From: a virus
Direction: 5' to 3' (one strand)
IMG/VR virus record: IMGVR_UViG_3300048033_000210
Coordinates: 1 to 36,394 of that record
Length of the DNA stretch: 36,394 bases
Shown here: piece by piece, positions 1 to 7,134 of the stretch
Layout: each line of letters opens with the position of its first letter
Numbering within the stretch: the first letter of the stretch is position 1
Translations under genes and position numbers: made by a program
Notes under the pieces: generated by a model
What the model was told of the DNA's origin: nothing
Databases searched by the model: none
What the model saw: the letters and a program-made list of their open reading frames with translations, nothing else

Positions 1-59
1 AGAACTAGACAAACCCACAGGTATAGCTGGCGAGGCTATGCTTCGTGCTGAGACACCAC
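1..59 (+). repeat. Terminal direct repeat, left copy
   Basis: These 59 bases equal 36336-36394 except base 43 (T here, C at 36378). The difference is silent (Leu CTT versus CTC). They are best read as overlap of a circular or permuted genome. A true terminal repeat is possible but is not needed. Confidence 0.9.
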
Positions 60-1168
60 AGGAACAGTTTAACCTGATTGGTGCAGGGCGTAGGAACCTG
101 ATTATCAATGGTGATATGAAGGTGGCGCAGAGAGGTACAAGTTTTAGCCTAACTGATGATGACTATACATTAGATAGATGGCAGTTTGCCGTTTTTGGTT
201 CTAGTGGTCATGGTACTTACACTGTAAGTCAGGATACTTCTGATTATCCTGTTGGGTACAGAAAGTCTATGAAGATTGACTGCACTACCGCAGATACAAG
301 CATAGCCACTGATGCAGCTATTGTTTTACGACAGCGTTTAGAAGGTCAGGACTTACAGCACCTTGGGTTTGCGACATCCGAAGCGAGGCCTCTGATGTTG
401 TCTTTTTGGATTAAATCTAACCTTACGGGAATAGGTGTTGTAAATCTTTATAACGTGAATGCGAATAAGCACATAGGTGCTACCTATTCAATAAACTCCG
501 CAGACACTTGGGAATATAAAACAGTTCTTATCCAAGGTGATACAGCAAACACCTTTAGTGACGACAACCAAAATCGATTAGAGGTTCGTTTTTATTTTGC
601 CGCAGGATCAAACTTTTCAAGCGGGACGCAAGTTAATACATGGAGTTCTAGAACACCCCAAAATGACGCTGCGGACTTAACTATGGACATCGGGAGTTCA
701 ACCTCCAACTATGTGAACATCACAGGTGTCCAACTAGAACTAGGCAAAGTCGCCACGCCTTTTGAACACCGATCCTTTGGGGAAGAACTGGCGTTGTGCC
801 AGCGGTACTTTCAAAAAAGTACAGAGTATAGCGTGTATCCTGCTAATGGGCCTGATACAAGTAACTTTGCAAGTAGCATGGGGAGCACTTTGAATTTAGT
901 AGGTCTTGCAATCTGGTCTAGTCCAGAACCTATCCAGTTGCCTGTAGAGATGAGGGCTTATCCTACCATGACTAGATATGGAAACAGTCAAGGTTATTGG
1001 GGTTATTTACACCTTGGAACAGCAGGGCCAAGCGGTTTATCTACCATTAACTTCCACTCAAACGTTTATATAGGTGGAACACCTAAGACTGTCTATGTAA
1101 ATAACCAAGTCTCTACAAACCCTATGTGGGGTGTAAAGGGTATGTGGACAGCAGATGCGGAGTTATAA
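1..1168 (+). CDS. Tail fibre/receptor-binding-type protein, C-terminal part (continues from right end)
   Basis: The reading frame is open from base 2. The Met at 38 is internal, because the same frame begins at 36286 at the other end of the window; joined through the terminal overlap the protein is 405 aa. Early on it carries a motif (NLIINGDMKVAQRG) and later a KVATPFEHRSFGEELALCQRYF segment. I recall both from tail proteins of many marine phages. The stretch between looks beta-rich, with Ser, Thr and Asn in abundance and a typical jelly-roll or carbohydrate-binding feel, which would fit a virion surface protein that contacts the host. It is followed 2 nt later by a small gene that may be its chaperone. 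The family assignment comes from recalled sequence style; the exact role is inferred. Confidence 0.75.
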   Translation, partial: ELDKPTGIAGEAMLRAETPQEQFNLIGAGRRNLIINGDMKVAQRGTSFSLTDDDYTLDRWQFAVFGSSGHGTYTVSQDTSDYPVGYRKSMKIDCTTADTSIATDAAIVLRQRLEGQDLQHLGFATSEARPLMLSFWIKSNLTGIGVVNLYNVNANKHIGATYSINSADTWEYKTVLIQGDTANTFSDDNQNRLEVRFYFAAGSNFSSGTQVNTWSSRTPQNDAADLTMDIGSSTSNYVNITGVQLELGKVATPFEHRSFGEELALCQRYFQKSTEYSVYPANGPDTSNFASSMGSTLNLVGLAIWSSPEPIQLPVEMRAYPTMTRYGNSQGYWGYLHLGTAGPSGLSTINFHSNVYIGGTPKTVYVNNQVSTNPMWGVKGMWTADAEL

Positions 1169-1170
1169 TC

Positions 1171-1707
1171 ATGTTTAACATTATCACAGACGAACTAAGC
1201 AACAGTCAAACGCTGTTCTGCCAAACCCACAACCACTACATCCCACTAGACCCTGCAAACCGCCACTATCAGGAAGTGCTAGACGCAATCATTGCTGAAG
1301 GCACAGACTGCTTTGACGGGGATATTCCTGAAGACCTACAGGCAGCGGCAGACGAAAAGCAGTTCAACCAACAGCTTGCAGCCTACCGTGTAGCTACAGC
1401 CCGACTAGCACAATACATCGTTGCAGATGGTCGTGAAGAAGTCACTGAGATGCAGCCTACTGGTGAGCAGGTGTTCAACGAAGAAACAATGGAAATGGAA
1501 GATGTGATGCATGAGGTTATCACAGTCACAGCCATTGAACCTGTTGAGCCTACAGTCACACGCATGGTGTACTCTGAGGATGATCCTATGGCAGAGCCTA
1601 CAGAGGAAACCATTGAGAACCCGCTTATCACAGTGGACAACGAAGAACGTGCAGCGGCTCAGGCTGTTGTCGATGCTACACCACAGGCGGTAAAAGACGC
1701 AGCGTAA
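1171..1707 (+). CDS. Small acidic protein after tail-fibre gene (possible fibre chaperone)
   Basis: The protein has 178 residues starting at ATG 1171, two bases after the upstream stop, with GCGGAG about 8 nt before the start. An earlier ATG at 1126 lies inside the upstream gene and is less likely. The product is strongly acidic in its second half and very rich in Glu, Thr and Val, with an Ala-rich helical C-terminus. No catalytic motif is visible. Position directly after a tail-fibre gene, in the same operon, suggests a fibre assembly chaperone or an accessory fibre protein, but I do not recognise the family. A structural protein of unknown role is the alternative. Confidence 0.7.
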   Translation: MFNIITDELSNSQTLFCQTHNHYIPLDPANRHYQEVLDAIIAEGTDCFDGDIPEDLQAAADEKQFNQQLAAYRVATARLAQYIVADGREEVTEMQPTGEQVFNEETMEMEDVMHEVITVTAIEPVEPTVTRMVYSEDDPMAEPTEETIENPLITVDNEERAAAQAVVDATPQAVKDAA

Positions 1708-1720
1708 CAAAGGATAGGCC

Positions 1721-3571
1721 ATGCCAACGCTAACAGCTAAAACAGGTGGCTTTGGTTGGTCTACCGCATGGTTTCCTGAAGGTGATACTTGGGATGATAC
1801 CTATGCATGGTCTGATGTCCGTGCATGGGGTGAAGATAACGTAATTCCCCTAGCGGTAGCCGAAGCCGCAAATGCTGGTACATTCACAACATCAGGCCAG
1901 AGCGTTACCGAAGACTTACTGGAAAGCATTACCAGTGGCACATTTAGTCTAACAGGTCAGGATGCGCTAAAAGGCATCACAGAGTTGACTACAGGCCAAT
2001 TCTATACGCTTGGTGGGCAAGACATTAATGAAGCCTTACTAGAAGCCATAGACTTCGGCAGCTTTACCATTAGTGGTCAGGCGGCAAACAAGGCACTTAC
2101 CGACAATATTGCTTACGGCAATTTTGTATTTAACGGACGGCCAATCACTGAGGACATCAGTGAGCGCATAGATGTTGGCACATTTGTTATAACGGGCAAT
2201 GCAGTCAATGAAGCATTGCTGGAGCATATCGACCCTGCTAACTTCAATTACGCTGGTGGCATAGCCTCTAAGCTAATCACAGACATATTCGCGCATGGCT
2301 CATTTTCCACTACAGGTCAGGATGCCAGTGTTCACATTACTGAACGTGTGGATGGCGGTAGCTTTACCCTGTCAGGCCAAGACGCTGGCAGGGGCATCAT
2401 AGAACCAGCCGAAGGCACCTCATATAGCGTAGCAGGGCAAGCGGCTGGTGCGGCTTATACTATGCTTGCGGAAGCTGGCCTGTTTGTACTGGCAGATTAT
2501 GAGAATATCCAAAGGCTAGATGTATGGCCCGACACGGGCTATTGGGCTGACAATGAGTTTTGGCTTGATGACGATCTAGTTGATTATGACATCGTTGAAC
2601 GTGCAGATGTCGGCCTGTTTGACTTTGAAGGCATTAGCGTACCGAAGTCAGTCGCAATGGCGGCTGGTACAGGTTATTTCGTACAAGCCTCATACACCGG
2701 CATTCAGCGCAATGACGAATGGCTAGACACTGGCTTCTGGTTAGATGAAGAAGTCTGGTATGATGGCGATCTAATTGACATCGACATTGTTGAACGCGCT
2801 GATGCGGGTGTGTTCAGCCTAGCGGGTCAGGTTGTTCGCAAGAAGATCGTACATTCGTTTGGTGCGGGTATATTTAGCCTAGAAGGGCAAGAAGGCGAAA
2901 AGGCTCTATCTGAACTAGCAGCGGGTCAGTTCTTTACACTTGGTGGTCAGGATATCAATGAAGCCTTATTAGAGGCTATTGATTTCGGCACCTTCAGCAT
3001 TGTGGGTCAGGACGCATTCAAGGCTCTATCTGAAGCGGCCAACGTAGGAACCTTTGTGTTCAATGGCCGTCCAATCACAGAAGACATCAGCGAAAGCATT
3101 GCAGTCGGCACATTTGCGCTAGACGGACAGCCTGTCAACGAAGCACTGTTGGAGCGCATTGACGTAGGCACATTCGCATACAGCGGCGTAGACGCATTCA
3201 AAGGTGTTTCTGAACTTGTTACAGGCGGTACATTCAGCGTCACAGGCCAAGCAATTACAGAGGCAATCAGTGAAAGCCTAGATGTTGGCTTGTTTGCGCT
3301 GGTAGGGCCAGCGGTAAATGAAGCACTGATTGAGCGGATTGACGTTGGTACGTTCAGCTTTGCCTATCAGGATGCGCTACTTTACAAGCCGCGCTATACC
3401 TTTGACGGCGAACTTTCCACTGTAACCCTAGTGACAGGGGAGCCAAACAATGTGGAGTTGGTTGCAACACTAAATTCTGCTACAATTAGCATCAATACGC
3501 CAAACTACGTTGAGTTAGACACTGAATATACGTTAGTTGAACTAACGCAAACAAACAATGAGTACACCTGA
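1721..3571 (+). CDS. Repeat-built virion/tail protein with about 23 short repeats
   Basis: 616 aa with an AAAGGATAGG ribosome site before ATG 1721. After a Trp-rich N-terminus (residues 1-52) the protein is a run of about 23 units, mostly exactly 20 residues, with consensus GTFxxxGQxxxxALxExIDV, from about residue 53 to 563. Two units (about 253-297 and 318-362) are expanded to 45 residues by a Trp- and Asp-rich insert. Units 2-7 (73-192) closely match units 15-20 (383-502), which indicates an internal duplication. The short beta-strand/helix alternation suggests a solenoid or extended fibre. The position between fibre genes and the lysis cassette supports a virion appendage or decoration role. 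No enzymatic motif is seen; the function is inferred. Confidence 0.8.
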   Translation: MPTLTAKTGGFGWSTAWFPEGDTWDDTYAWSDVRAWGEDNVIPLAVAEAANAGTFTTSGQSVTEDLLESITSGTFSLTGQDALKGITELTTGQFYTLGGQDINEALLEAIDFGSFTISGQAANKALTDNIAYGNFVFNGRPITEDISERIDVGTFVITGNAVNEALLEHIDPANFNYAGGIASKLITDIFAHGSFSTTGQDASVHITERVDGGSFTLSGQDAGRGIIEPAEGTSYSVAGQAAGAAYTMLAEAGLFVLADYENIQRLDVWPDTGYWADNEFWLDDDLVDYDIVERADVGLFDFEGISVPKSVAMAAGTGYFVQASYTGIQRNDEWLDTGFWLDEEVWYDGDLIDIDIVERADAGVFSLAGQVVRKKIVHSFGAGIFSLEGQEGEKALSELAAGQFFTLGGQDINEALLEAIDFGTFSIVGQDAFKALSEAANVGTFVFNGRPITEDISESIAVGTFALDGQPVNEALLERIDVGTFAYSGVDAFKGVSELVTGGTFSVTGQAITEAISESLDVGLFALVGPAVNEALIERIDVGTFSFAYQDALLYKPRYTFDGELSTVTLVTGEPNNVELVATLNSATISINTPNYVELDTEYTLVELTQTNNEYT

Positions 3572-3894
3572 TGGCTTTTTATATTAAGCAAAATGACACC
3601 TCGCCTAATCTACGGGCTATCCTGAAAGACGGCGATGAAGACCCAGTTAACCTAACTGGCGCAAGCATTCGCTTTCATATGCGCACTGTTGGCGGTGAAA
3701 CCGCTGTAGTTGACGCTGACGCAAGCATTGTCACGGCAGAAAGCGGCATTGTGCAGTACATCTGGGATGCGGCAGATACGGCCACTGTAGGATCATATCA
3801 GGCTGAGTTTGAGGTTACTTTTGCTGACACATCTGTAGAAACATTTCCGAATAACGGGTATATTCGGATAGAGATTACAGACGACATTACATAG
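3571..3894 (+). CDS. Small Ig-like/baseplate-upper-protein-type domain protein
   Basis: 107 aa. Its ATG overlaps the upstream TGA by one base (TGATG), so translation is probably coupled. The sequence begins with an IKQNDTSP motif and continues with an LTGASIRFHMR segment and a GSYQAEFEVTFADTSVETFP segment. This pattern is typical of the single beta-sandwich domain found at the N-terminus of phage baseplate upper proteins (BppU type) and in small stand-alone phage proteins. It is most likely a virion structural protein partnering the repeat protein before it. The family call rests on recalled motif similarity; no active site is expected. Confidence 0.75.
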   Translation: MAFYIKQNDTSPNLRAILKDGDEDPVNLTGASIRFHMRTVGGETAVVDADASIVTAESGIVQYIWDAADTATVGSYQAEFEVTFADTSVETFPNNGYIRIEITDDIT

Positions 3895-3901
3895 GTCTGA
3901 C

Positions 3902-4174
3902 ATGGCTGACGAAAAGCGATTAGAGCGGATAGAGCAAAAGTTAGACGATATGTCCAAGGCGATTGTGTCTTTGGCGCGTATGGAAGAACGCATGGTGACG
4001 TTGTTCAAGCGCATGGATACCTATGATGACGCGCAAGATAAACTGTCAGACCGCGTGTCAAAGATTGAGAAAGTGTCTGGCGCAGATGGTGTGACATTAC
4101 GGTTTCTGGAACGTATCTTCTGGATAGTCGTAACGGCGGCTGTAACAGCCTACGTTGTCACCCATATGGGCTGA
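3902..4174 (+). CDS. Coiled-coil protein with C-terminal membrane anchor
   Basis: 90 aa. Residues 1-60 are highly charged with heptad-like spacing (LERIEQKLDDMSKAI), which suggests a coiled coil. Residues about 68-88 form a single hydrophobic segment ending in HMG. Small phage proteins with this layout commonly sit at the start of lysis cassettes. It could be a holin-associated or spanin-like membrane protein, but no diagnostic motif separates these options. Its stop overlaps the next start by one base (TGATG). Confidence 0.75.
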   Translation: MADEKRLERIEQKLDDMSKAIVSLARMEERMVTLFKRMDTYDDAQDKLSDRVSKIEKVSGADGVTLRFLERIFWIVVTAAVTAYVVTHMG

Positions 4175-4341
4175 TGTTACTGGTTCTGTACCTAGTAACG
4201 ATTAATCCAGTAATCATTGACGGCCAGAAGACAGTGGTAAAGGTGTGCCACTACGCACCGGCTGAACAGCACAAGTTTCCCAAAACGTGGGGTTTCGTGT
4301 ATAATCCAAACTACAAGTGTCCTGATTTTATGGGTGTCTAA
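4174..4341 (+). CDS. Short hypothetical protein, 55 aa, lysis region
   Basis: The start ATG overlaps the preceding TGA by one base (TGATG) and the stop TAA is at 4339-4341, one base before the next ATG. The product begins MLLVLYLVTINPVII, a hydrophobic N-terminus, followed by a polar part with two cysteines and several His, Lys and Tyr residues. The perfect fit into the gap between two genes, with coupled start and stop, argues that it is real even though it is short. It could be a small secreted or membrane-associated lysis accessory protein. No family is recognised. Confidence 0.6.
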   Translation: MLLVLYLVTINPVIIDGQKTVVKVCHYAPAEQHKFPKTWGFVYNPNYKCPDFMGV

Positions 4342-4342
4342 A

Positions 4343-4795
4343 ATGTTAGCTGAACTTGCGGCCTTCAATGCGGCTTATCAGACGGTGAAAGCCACGGTTC
4401 AGGCTGGCCGTGAAATAGCTTCATGTGCGCAGTCGATTGGCACAATGGTGCAGTCGAAAGACGATCTGCATAAGAAGCTGCAAAAGAAAAAGAACAGCCC
4501 ATTTTCTGCCCGTGTTGAAACTGATCTGGAAGAATTTCTTGCGCTAGAAGACATCAAACAAGCCGAAAAAGACTTGGAATTGCTGATGGTCTACACAGGC
4601 CGGATTGGGTTAAAAGATGATTGGCTGAAGTATCAGGCGCAAGCGCGGAAGGCGCGGAAAGATGCGGAACGTGCCGCAATAAAGCAACGTGAAGAATTGA
4701 TCGAACTGATTGGCTACATAGCCGCTGGTGTTCTTGCGTTTAGCGGTGTGATTGCGGTCATATATGGGTTGGGCGTTTATTTAGGTAAGTGGTGA
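4343..4795 (+). CDS. Conserved phage protein with C-terminal transmembrane segment
   Basis: 150 aa from ATG 4343; an in-frame GTG at 4334 would add three residues. The N-terminus (MLAELAAFNAAYQTVK) and the long Lys/Glu/Ala-rich helical middle, including an LEEFLALEDIK stretch, match a protein I recall from many marine podo- and siphophages next to lysis genes. Residues about 125-145 are strongly hydrophobic, followed by a short basic tail, so the protein is probably anchored in the inner membrane with a cytoplasmic helical domain. The role is unknown; a lysis-regulator or holin-partner function is a guess from its neighbours. Confidence 0.8.
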   Translation: MLAELAAFNAAYQTVKATVQAGREIASCAQSIGTMVQSKDDLHKKLQKKKNSPFSARVETDLEEFLALEDIKQAEKDLELLMVYTGRIGLKDDWLKYQAQARKARKDAERAAIKQREELIELIGYIAAGVLAFSGVIAVIYGLGVYLGKW

Positions 4796-5052
4796 TGAAA
4801 GACGAATGGAAGGCTATATTGGCCTACGTCTATGCCTTCATATGCTTCTTTGATTTTGTCATTGTGCCGTCATGGATAGGCATTAACAGGCCACCGATTG
4901 ATGATCTGGCATATCTAAACATAGAGAAATTCAGGCAAGTCTGGCAGCATCACCAGCCGTTTACATTGCAAGGCGGCGGCATGTTTCATCTTGCCTTTGG
5001 CGCATTGCTAACGGGGTCAGTGATCAATGGTGTTGGTAGAAAGAAAGAATAA
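4795..5052 (+). CDS. Holin-like membrane protein
   Basis: 85 aa. The ATG at 4795 shares its first base with the stop of the preceding gene (TGATG); two upstream GTG codons at 4789 and 4792 are in frame but less likely. Two hydrophobic segments, about residues 8-27 and 62-80, flank a polar loop rich in Pro, Trp and His. The second segment contains FHLAFGALL, a pattern seen in 3TM-type phage holins. It would form or regulate the inner-membrane lesion that releases the amidase. It sits just before a second holin-like gene and the endolysin, which supports the call. Confidence 0.75.
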   Translation: MKDEWKAILAYVYAFICFFDFVIVPSWIGINRPPIDDLAYLNIEKFRQVWQHHQPFTLQGGGMFHLAFGALLTGSVINGVGRKKE

Positions 5053-5137
5053 GTATATCGTTTATGGCAAAGATGGTAAAATAGTGCTGATTACGTCAGA
5101 CAAAAAGATTGCAGAACGATATGCAGATAACACCTGA
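5027..5137 (+). CDS. Possible 36-aa basic microprotein between holin genes
   Basis: An open frame from ATG 5027 to TGA 5135-5137 encodes 36 residues starting MVLVERKNKYIVYGKDGK, with balanced Lys, Asp and Tyr content. It overlaps the end of the preceding holin-like gene by 26 nt and the start of the next holin-like gene by 17 nt. It fills a segment that otherwise carries no gene, and amino-acid use looks protein-like. No strong ribosome site is visible. It may be a true overlapping gene or simply chance. Confidence 0.4.
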   Translation: MVLVERKNKYIVYGKDGKIVLITSDKKIAERYADNT

Positions 5138-5366
5138 ATGGCTAGATAAGTGGCGCATATGGCCGCGCTTAATCATTACTCTGTACGGCTTTGCCTTCTA
5201 TCGCACAACAGAATGGTTCATTAGCCTTGATGCCCCATCAAACGCACAGGCCGGTTACGTTTCGGTAATTGTTGGCGCGGGTGCGGGGTTTTATGGTATA
5301 TACGTCAACGGGCAAAGCCCGAAAACGCAAACGCAGAAGGGAGTATGCGAAAAATGCGGAAAATAA
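5121..5366 (+). CDS. Second holin/antiholin-like membrane protein
   Basis: 81 aa from ATG 5121 (a TTG at 5109 is an alternative). The sequence has WPRLIITLYGFAFYRTTEWF and later NAQAGYVSVIVGAGAGFYG, two hydrophobic segments joined by a short polar loop. I recall this layout from marine phages, where it lies immediately before the lysozyme gene. The C-terminus is polar and Lys-rich. Together with the upstream holin-like protein it could be the holin or its antagonist; which is which cannot be told from sequence. Its 3' end overlaps the amidase gene. Confidence 0.75.
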   Translation: MQITPEWLDKWRIWPRLIITLYGFAFYRTTEWFISLDAPSNAQAGYVSVIVGAGAGFYGIYVNGQSPKTQTQKGVCEKCGK

Positions 5367-6010
5367 ACACTATCATAGTTCACTGTACGGCAACCCGTGC
5401 CGAATGGTGGTCTGACAGATCGGCAGACGCAAAAGCAGCGGAGTGCAAAAGCTGGCACTTAGATCGTGGCTTTTCAGATATTGGCTATCATTATTTGATT
5501 GACCGTGATGGAACAGTCACAGAAGGCCGTCCGATTGATCAGGGTGGCGCACATGCCAAAGGCCGCAATTCCAACTCAGTGGGCATAGCCTTATGGGGTG
5601 GACATGGTGGCGACCAAGATGACCAGTTTGAAGAACATTTTACACCAGAACAGGATCGCGCGTTACGCAGACTGATTGCCCAACTTCGCATGGAGTATCC
5701 GGCAATCGCTACCATCATGGGCCATAATGAAGTTAGCGCGAAGATGTGTCCATGTTTTCAGGTGACAGAATGGCTGAACAACGTAGAGACAAAACCGAAA
5801 AAGCAGAAGACGCACATAGTTCAATCGAAGACAGTGCAAGCCTCGACCATTGCAAAGGTTACATCTGCCGCCACACCCCTTGTTGGTGTTATCGGTGGGT
5901 TAGAGTGGCAGAAGCTGGCACTGATGGGGGTGTTCGCTCTGGTGGGTATGGTAGCACTAGGAATAGTCGATATGGAACGCCTGAAGAAGTGGAATAAAGG
6001 TGATCGCTGA
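5354..6010 (+). CDS. N-acetylmuramoyl-L-alanine amidase (T7 lysozyme type) with membrane-active C-terminus
   Basis: Endolysin that cuts the amide bond between muramic acid and the peptide stem. Numbering from ATG 5354 (218 aa), the Amidase_2 residues align with T7 lysozyme: zinc ligands H10 (IIVHCTAT), H124 and C132, with Y45 and K130 as catalytic partners. The H-K-C spacing of 6 and 8 residues equals that of T7 H122/K128/C130. ATG 5345 is also possible, but the strong site GAAGGGAG ends only one base before it and about 10 nt before 5354. Unlike the 151-aa T7 enzyme it has an extra tail of about 70 residues, basic and then hydrophobic (about 187-206), ending in a charged stretch. That suggests membrane association. 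Confidence 0.93.
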   Translation: MRKINTIIVHCTATRAEWWSDRSADAKAAECKSWHLDRGFSDIGYHYLIDRDGTVTEGRPIDQGGAHAKGRNSNSVGIALWGGHGGDQDDQFEEHFTPEQDRALRRLIAQLRMEYPAIATIMGHNEVSAKMCPCFQVTEWLNNVETKPKKQKTHIVQSKTVQASTIAKVTSAATPLVGVIGGLEWQKLALMGVFALVGMVALGIVDMERLKKWNKGDR

Positions 6011-6249
6011 TGTTCCTATTAGCTAGATTGAAAATGTACCTTTGGATCATTGGCGCGGCACTGGTAGCCGTTGTGACGGTCTACTTTCGCGGGAAAGCGG
6101 ATGGTCGGCATGATCTGGAAGGTGAAATAAAAGACAAGCGTATTGACGATATGCTGACCGCAAAGGAAGTAGAAGATGAAGTTGAAGCCTTGGATGATGA
6201 TATGTTGCTTGATCGTGCCAATAAGTGGGTGCGCAAGCGTGACGGGTAA
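6010..6249 (+). CDS. Inner-membrane spanin subunit (Rz-like)
   Basis: 79 aa. Its ATG overlaps the amidase stop (TGATG). Residues about 9-26 form a single N-terminal transmembrane segment, followed by a charged helical domain (GKADGRHDLEGEIKDKRI) expected to lie in the periplasm. A gene for an outer-membrane lipoprotein starts inside it in another frame, which is the classic Rz/Rz1 arrangement. The pair would fuse inner and outer membranes at the end of lysis in a Gram-negative host. The periplasmic part is shorter than that of lambda Rz. The assignment is by architecture, since spanins share little sequence. Confidence 0.85.
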   Translation: MFLLARLKMYLWIIGAALVAVVTVYFRGKADGRHDLEGEIKDKRIDDMLTAKEVEDEVEALDDDMLLDRANKWVRKRDG

Positions 6250-6382
6250 TGGCTACTGCGATATTGCCAAGCCACACTATTTTGCAGATCAACAAGTGAC
6301 GGCTTGGTTGCTGCACAATGACCGGCAGCTATTCACAGATACGGTAGTGCATAACGAAACCTATGAACGGTTGTGCGGTTAG
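6176..6382 (+). CDS. Outer-membrane spanin lipoprotein (Rz1-like)
   Basis: 68 aa, starting within the Rz-like gene in a different frame and overlapping it by 74 nt. The N-terminus MKLKPWMMICCLIVPISGC is a lipoprotein signal peptide whose lipobox ISGC places the acylated cysteine at residue 19, leaving a mature peptide of about 50 residues. GGAAG stands about 5 nt before the start. The partially embedded, shifted-frame layout with a lipobox is the defining pattern of two-component spanins. Unlike lambda Rz1 it is not proline-rich. Its stop overlaps the stop of the convergent HNH gene by 4 bases. Confidence 0.85.
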   Translation: MKLKPWMMICCLIVPISGCASVTGNGYCDIAKPHYFADQQVTAWLLHNDRQLFTDTVVHNETYERLCG

Positions 6383-6735
6383 TCTTCTTTTTCGCCTTCC
6401 CGTTCCGTCCAGTGATAAATGCGGTGACAGTTCGCACATAAGGCCAAGCATTTACTGGCTTCCTCATAAGCCTTTTTGAAGCTGCCTTGCTGGATTAACT
6501 TACTAACCTTGGCATCATCACCGCCGGTTTCAGGGTGGTGAAAGTCAATAATCGCGGGATGGCTTGCCCCACAAAAAAAGCAGCTTTGCGCTGCCTTGAA
6601 TTCTCTAAACTTTTCCCGTTGTTCTTTCTTTCGCTTTCGTGTGCGTTCAAGCGTTATTTCACGGTTGCGCTGATACCAATCCGCACCGTATTCCTTCGCA
6701 TGACGTTTACGCTTATCCTTGTCCTTATAGGGCAA
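6379..6735 (-). CDS. HNH endonuclease, small zinc-binding type
   Basis: 118 aa, reading leftward and ending tail-to-tail with the spanin gene. The N-terminus is very basic (KDKDKRKRHAKEYG). The C-terminal half has the HNH layout: CFFCG, then IDFHHP, then CANCHRIYH, so four cysteines form the structural zinc site and the HH pair provides the catalytic histidine. The first codon of this version is TTG, and the frame stays open further upstream without an ATG in the part I read, so the start is uncertain. Phages use such small HNH proteins as homing nucleases or packaging and recombination helpers; which applies here is unknown. Confidence 0.85.
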   Translation of the reverse strand: MPYKDKDKRKRHAKEYGADWYQRNREITLERTRKRKKEQREKFREFKAAQSCFFCGASHPAIIDFHHPETGGDDAKVSKLIQQGSFKKAYEEASKCLALCANCHRIYHWTEREGEKED

Positions 6736-6787
6736 AGGCGCAGCATCCCTTCTTGTGTTGGCTGGCCTTAACCTATCACAAAAAGGG

Positions 6788-6994
6788 TCAATTAGTCGGG
6801 CGTAGCTTTGGCCTGATGGATTTCGACAAAACGCCAGTGTTTTCGCAAAATAAATCGGCGTTCAATGCTTCGGCCAATCGTTCGTTGTCGCGGATGGCAA
6901 TCTGGCATTGTTCTGCATTTTGCAGCGGCATATGTATATCCAACGGACTGCCAGCCAAGGTGTAGGAAATTGTAAAAATATAGAAGAATTCCAT
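6788..6994 (-). CDS. Small hypothetical protein with hydrophobic N-terminus
   Basis: 68 aa beginning MEFFYIFTISYTLAGSPL, an N-terminal hydrophobic stretch that could be a signal peptide or membrane anchor, followed by a polar helical part with two cysteines (EQCQIA and DLFCENTG). AGGA lies about 10 nt before the ATG. It is the first gene after the inverted-repeat element at 7023-7133 on this strand, so that element would sit in its leader. I recall similar short exported proteins from alphaproteobacterial phages, but none has a known function. A disulphide-bonded periplasmic protein is possible. Confidence 0.65.
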   Translation of the reverse strand: MEFFYIFTISYTLAGSPLDIHMPLQNAEQCQIAIRDNERLAEALNADLFCENTGVLSKSIRPKLRPTN

Positions 6995-7022
6995 TGCGGT
7001 GGTTCCTGTATTTGATAGAAAT

Positions 7023-7133
7023 ATCGTGTGGGACGTTACCAGTTATTCAATCAAGCTATGCCACGGGAATGGTCTAGGCGCGTTTGGATGGCTACCAGCT
7101 ATAGCCCGACACTTTAGCAACGTCCCACACGAT
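7023..7133 (-). ncRNA. Candidate structured RNA or miniature inverted-repeat element
   Basis: Perfect 15-bp inverted repeats, ATCGTGTGGGACGTT at 7023-7037 and its complement at 7119-7133, close an 81-nt interior. Inside are further short complementary pairs: GGCTA/TAGCC at 7090-7094 and 7102-7106, GCC/GGC at 7060-7062 and 7077-7079, and the palindrome GCTATAGC at 7098-7105. TACCAG(T/C)TAT occurs twice, at 7037 and 7093. The element starts one base after the stop of the leftward gene at 7135 and ends 29 bases before the next leftward start. A multi-branched RNA (leader element or small RNA) is the simplest reading. A short transposon-like repeat is the alternative, though no flanking target duplication is evident. 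Confidence 0.5.
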
Positions 7134-7134
7134 T

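Noticed and set aside
2867-3226. Assembly artefact explaining the duplicated part of the repeat protein
   Set aside because: The two copies differ at many silent and some coding positions, so they are diverged true duplicates.
7023-7133. Simple intrinsic terminator or tRNA
   Set aside because: The loop is too long and no T-run follows for a terminator; the arms and length do not fit a tRNA and no CCA-type acceptor is present.
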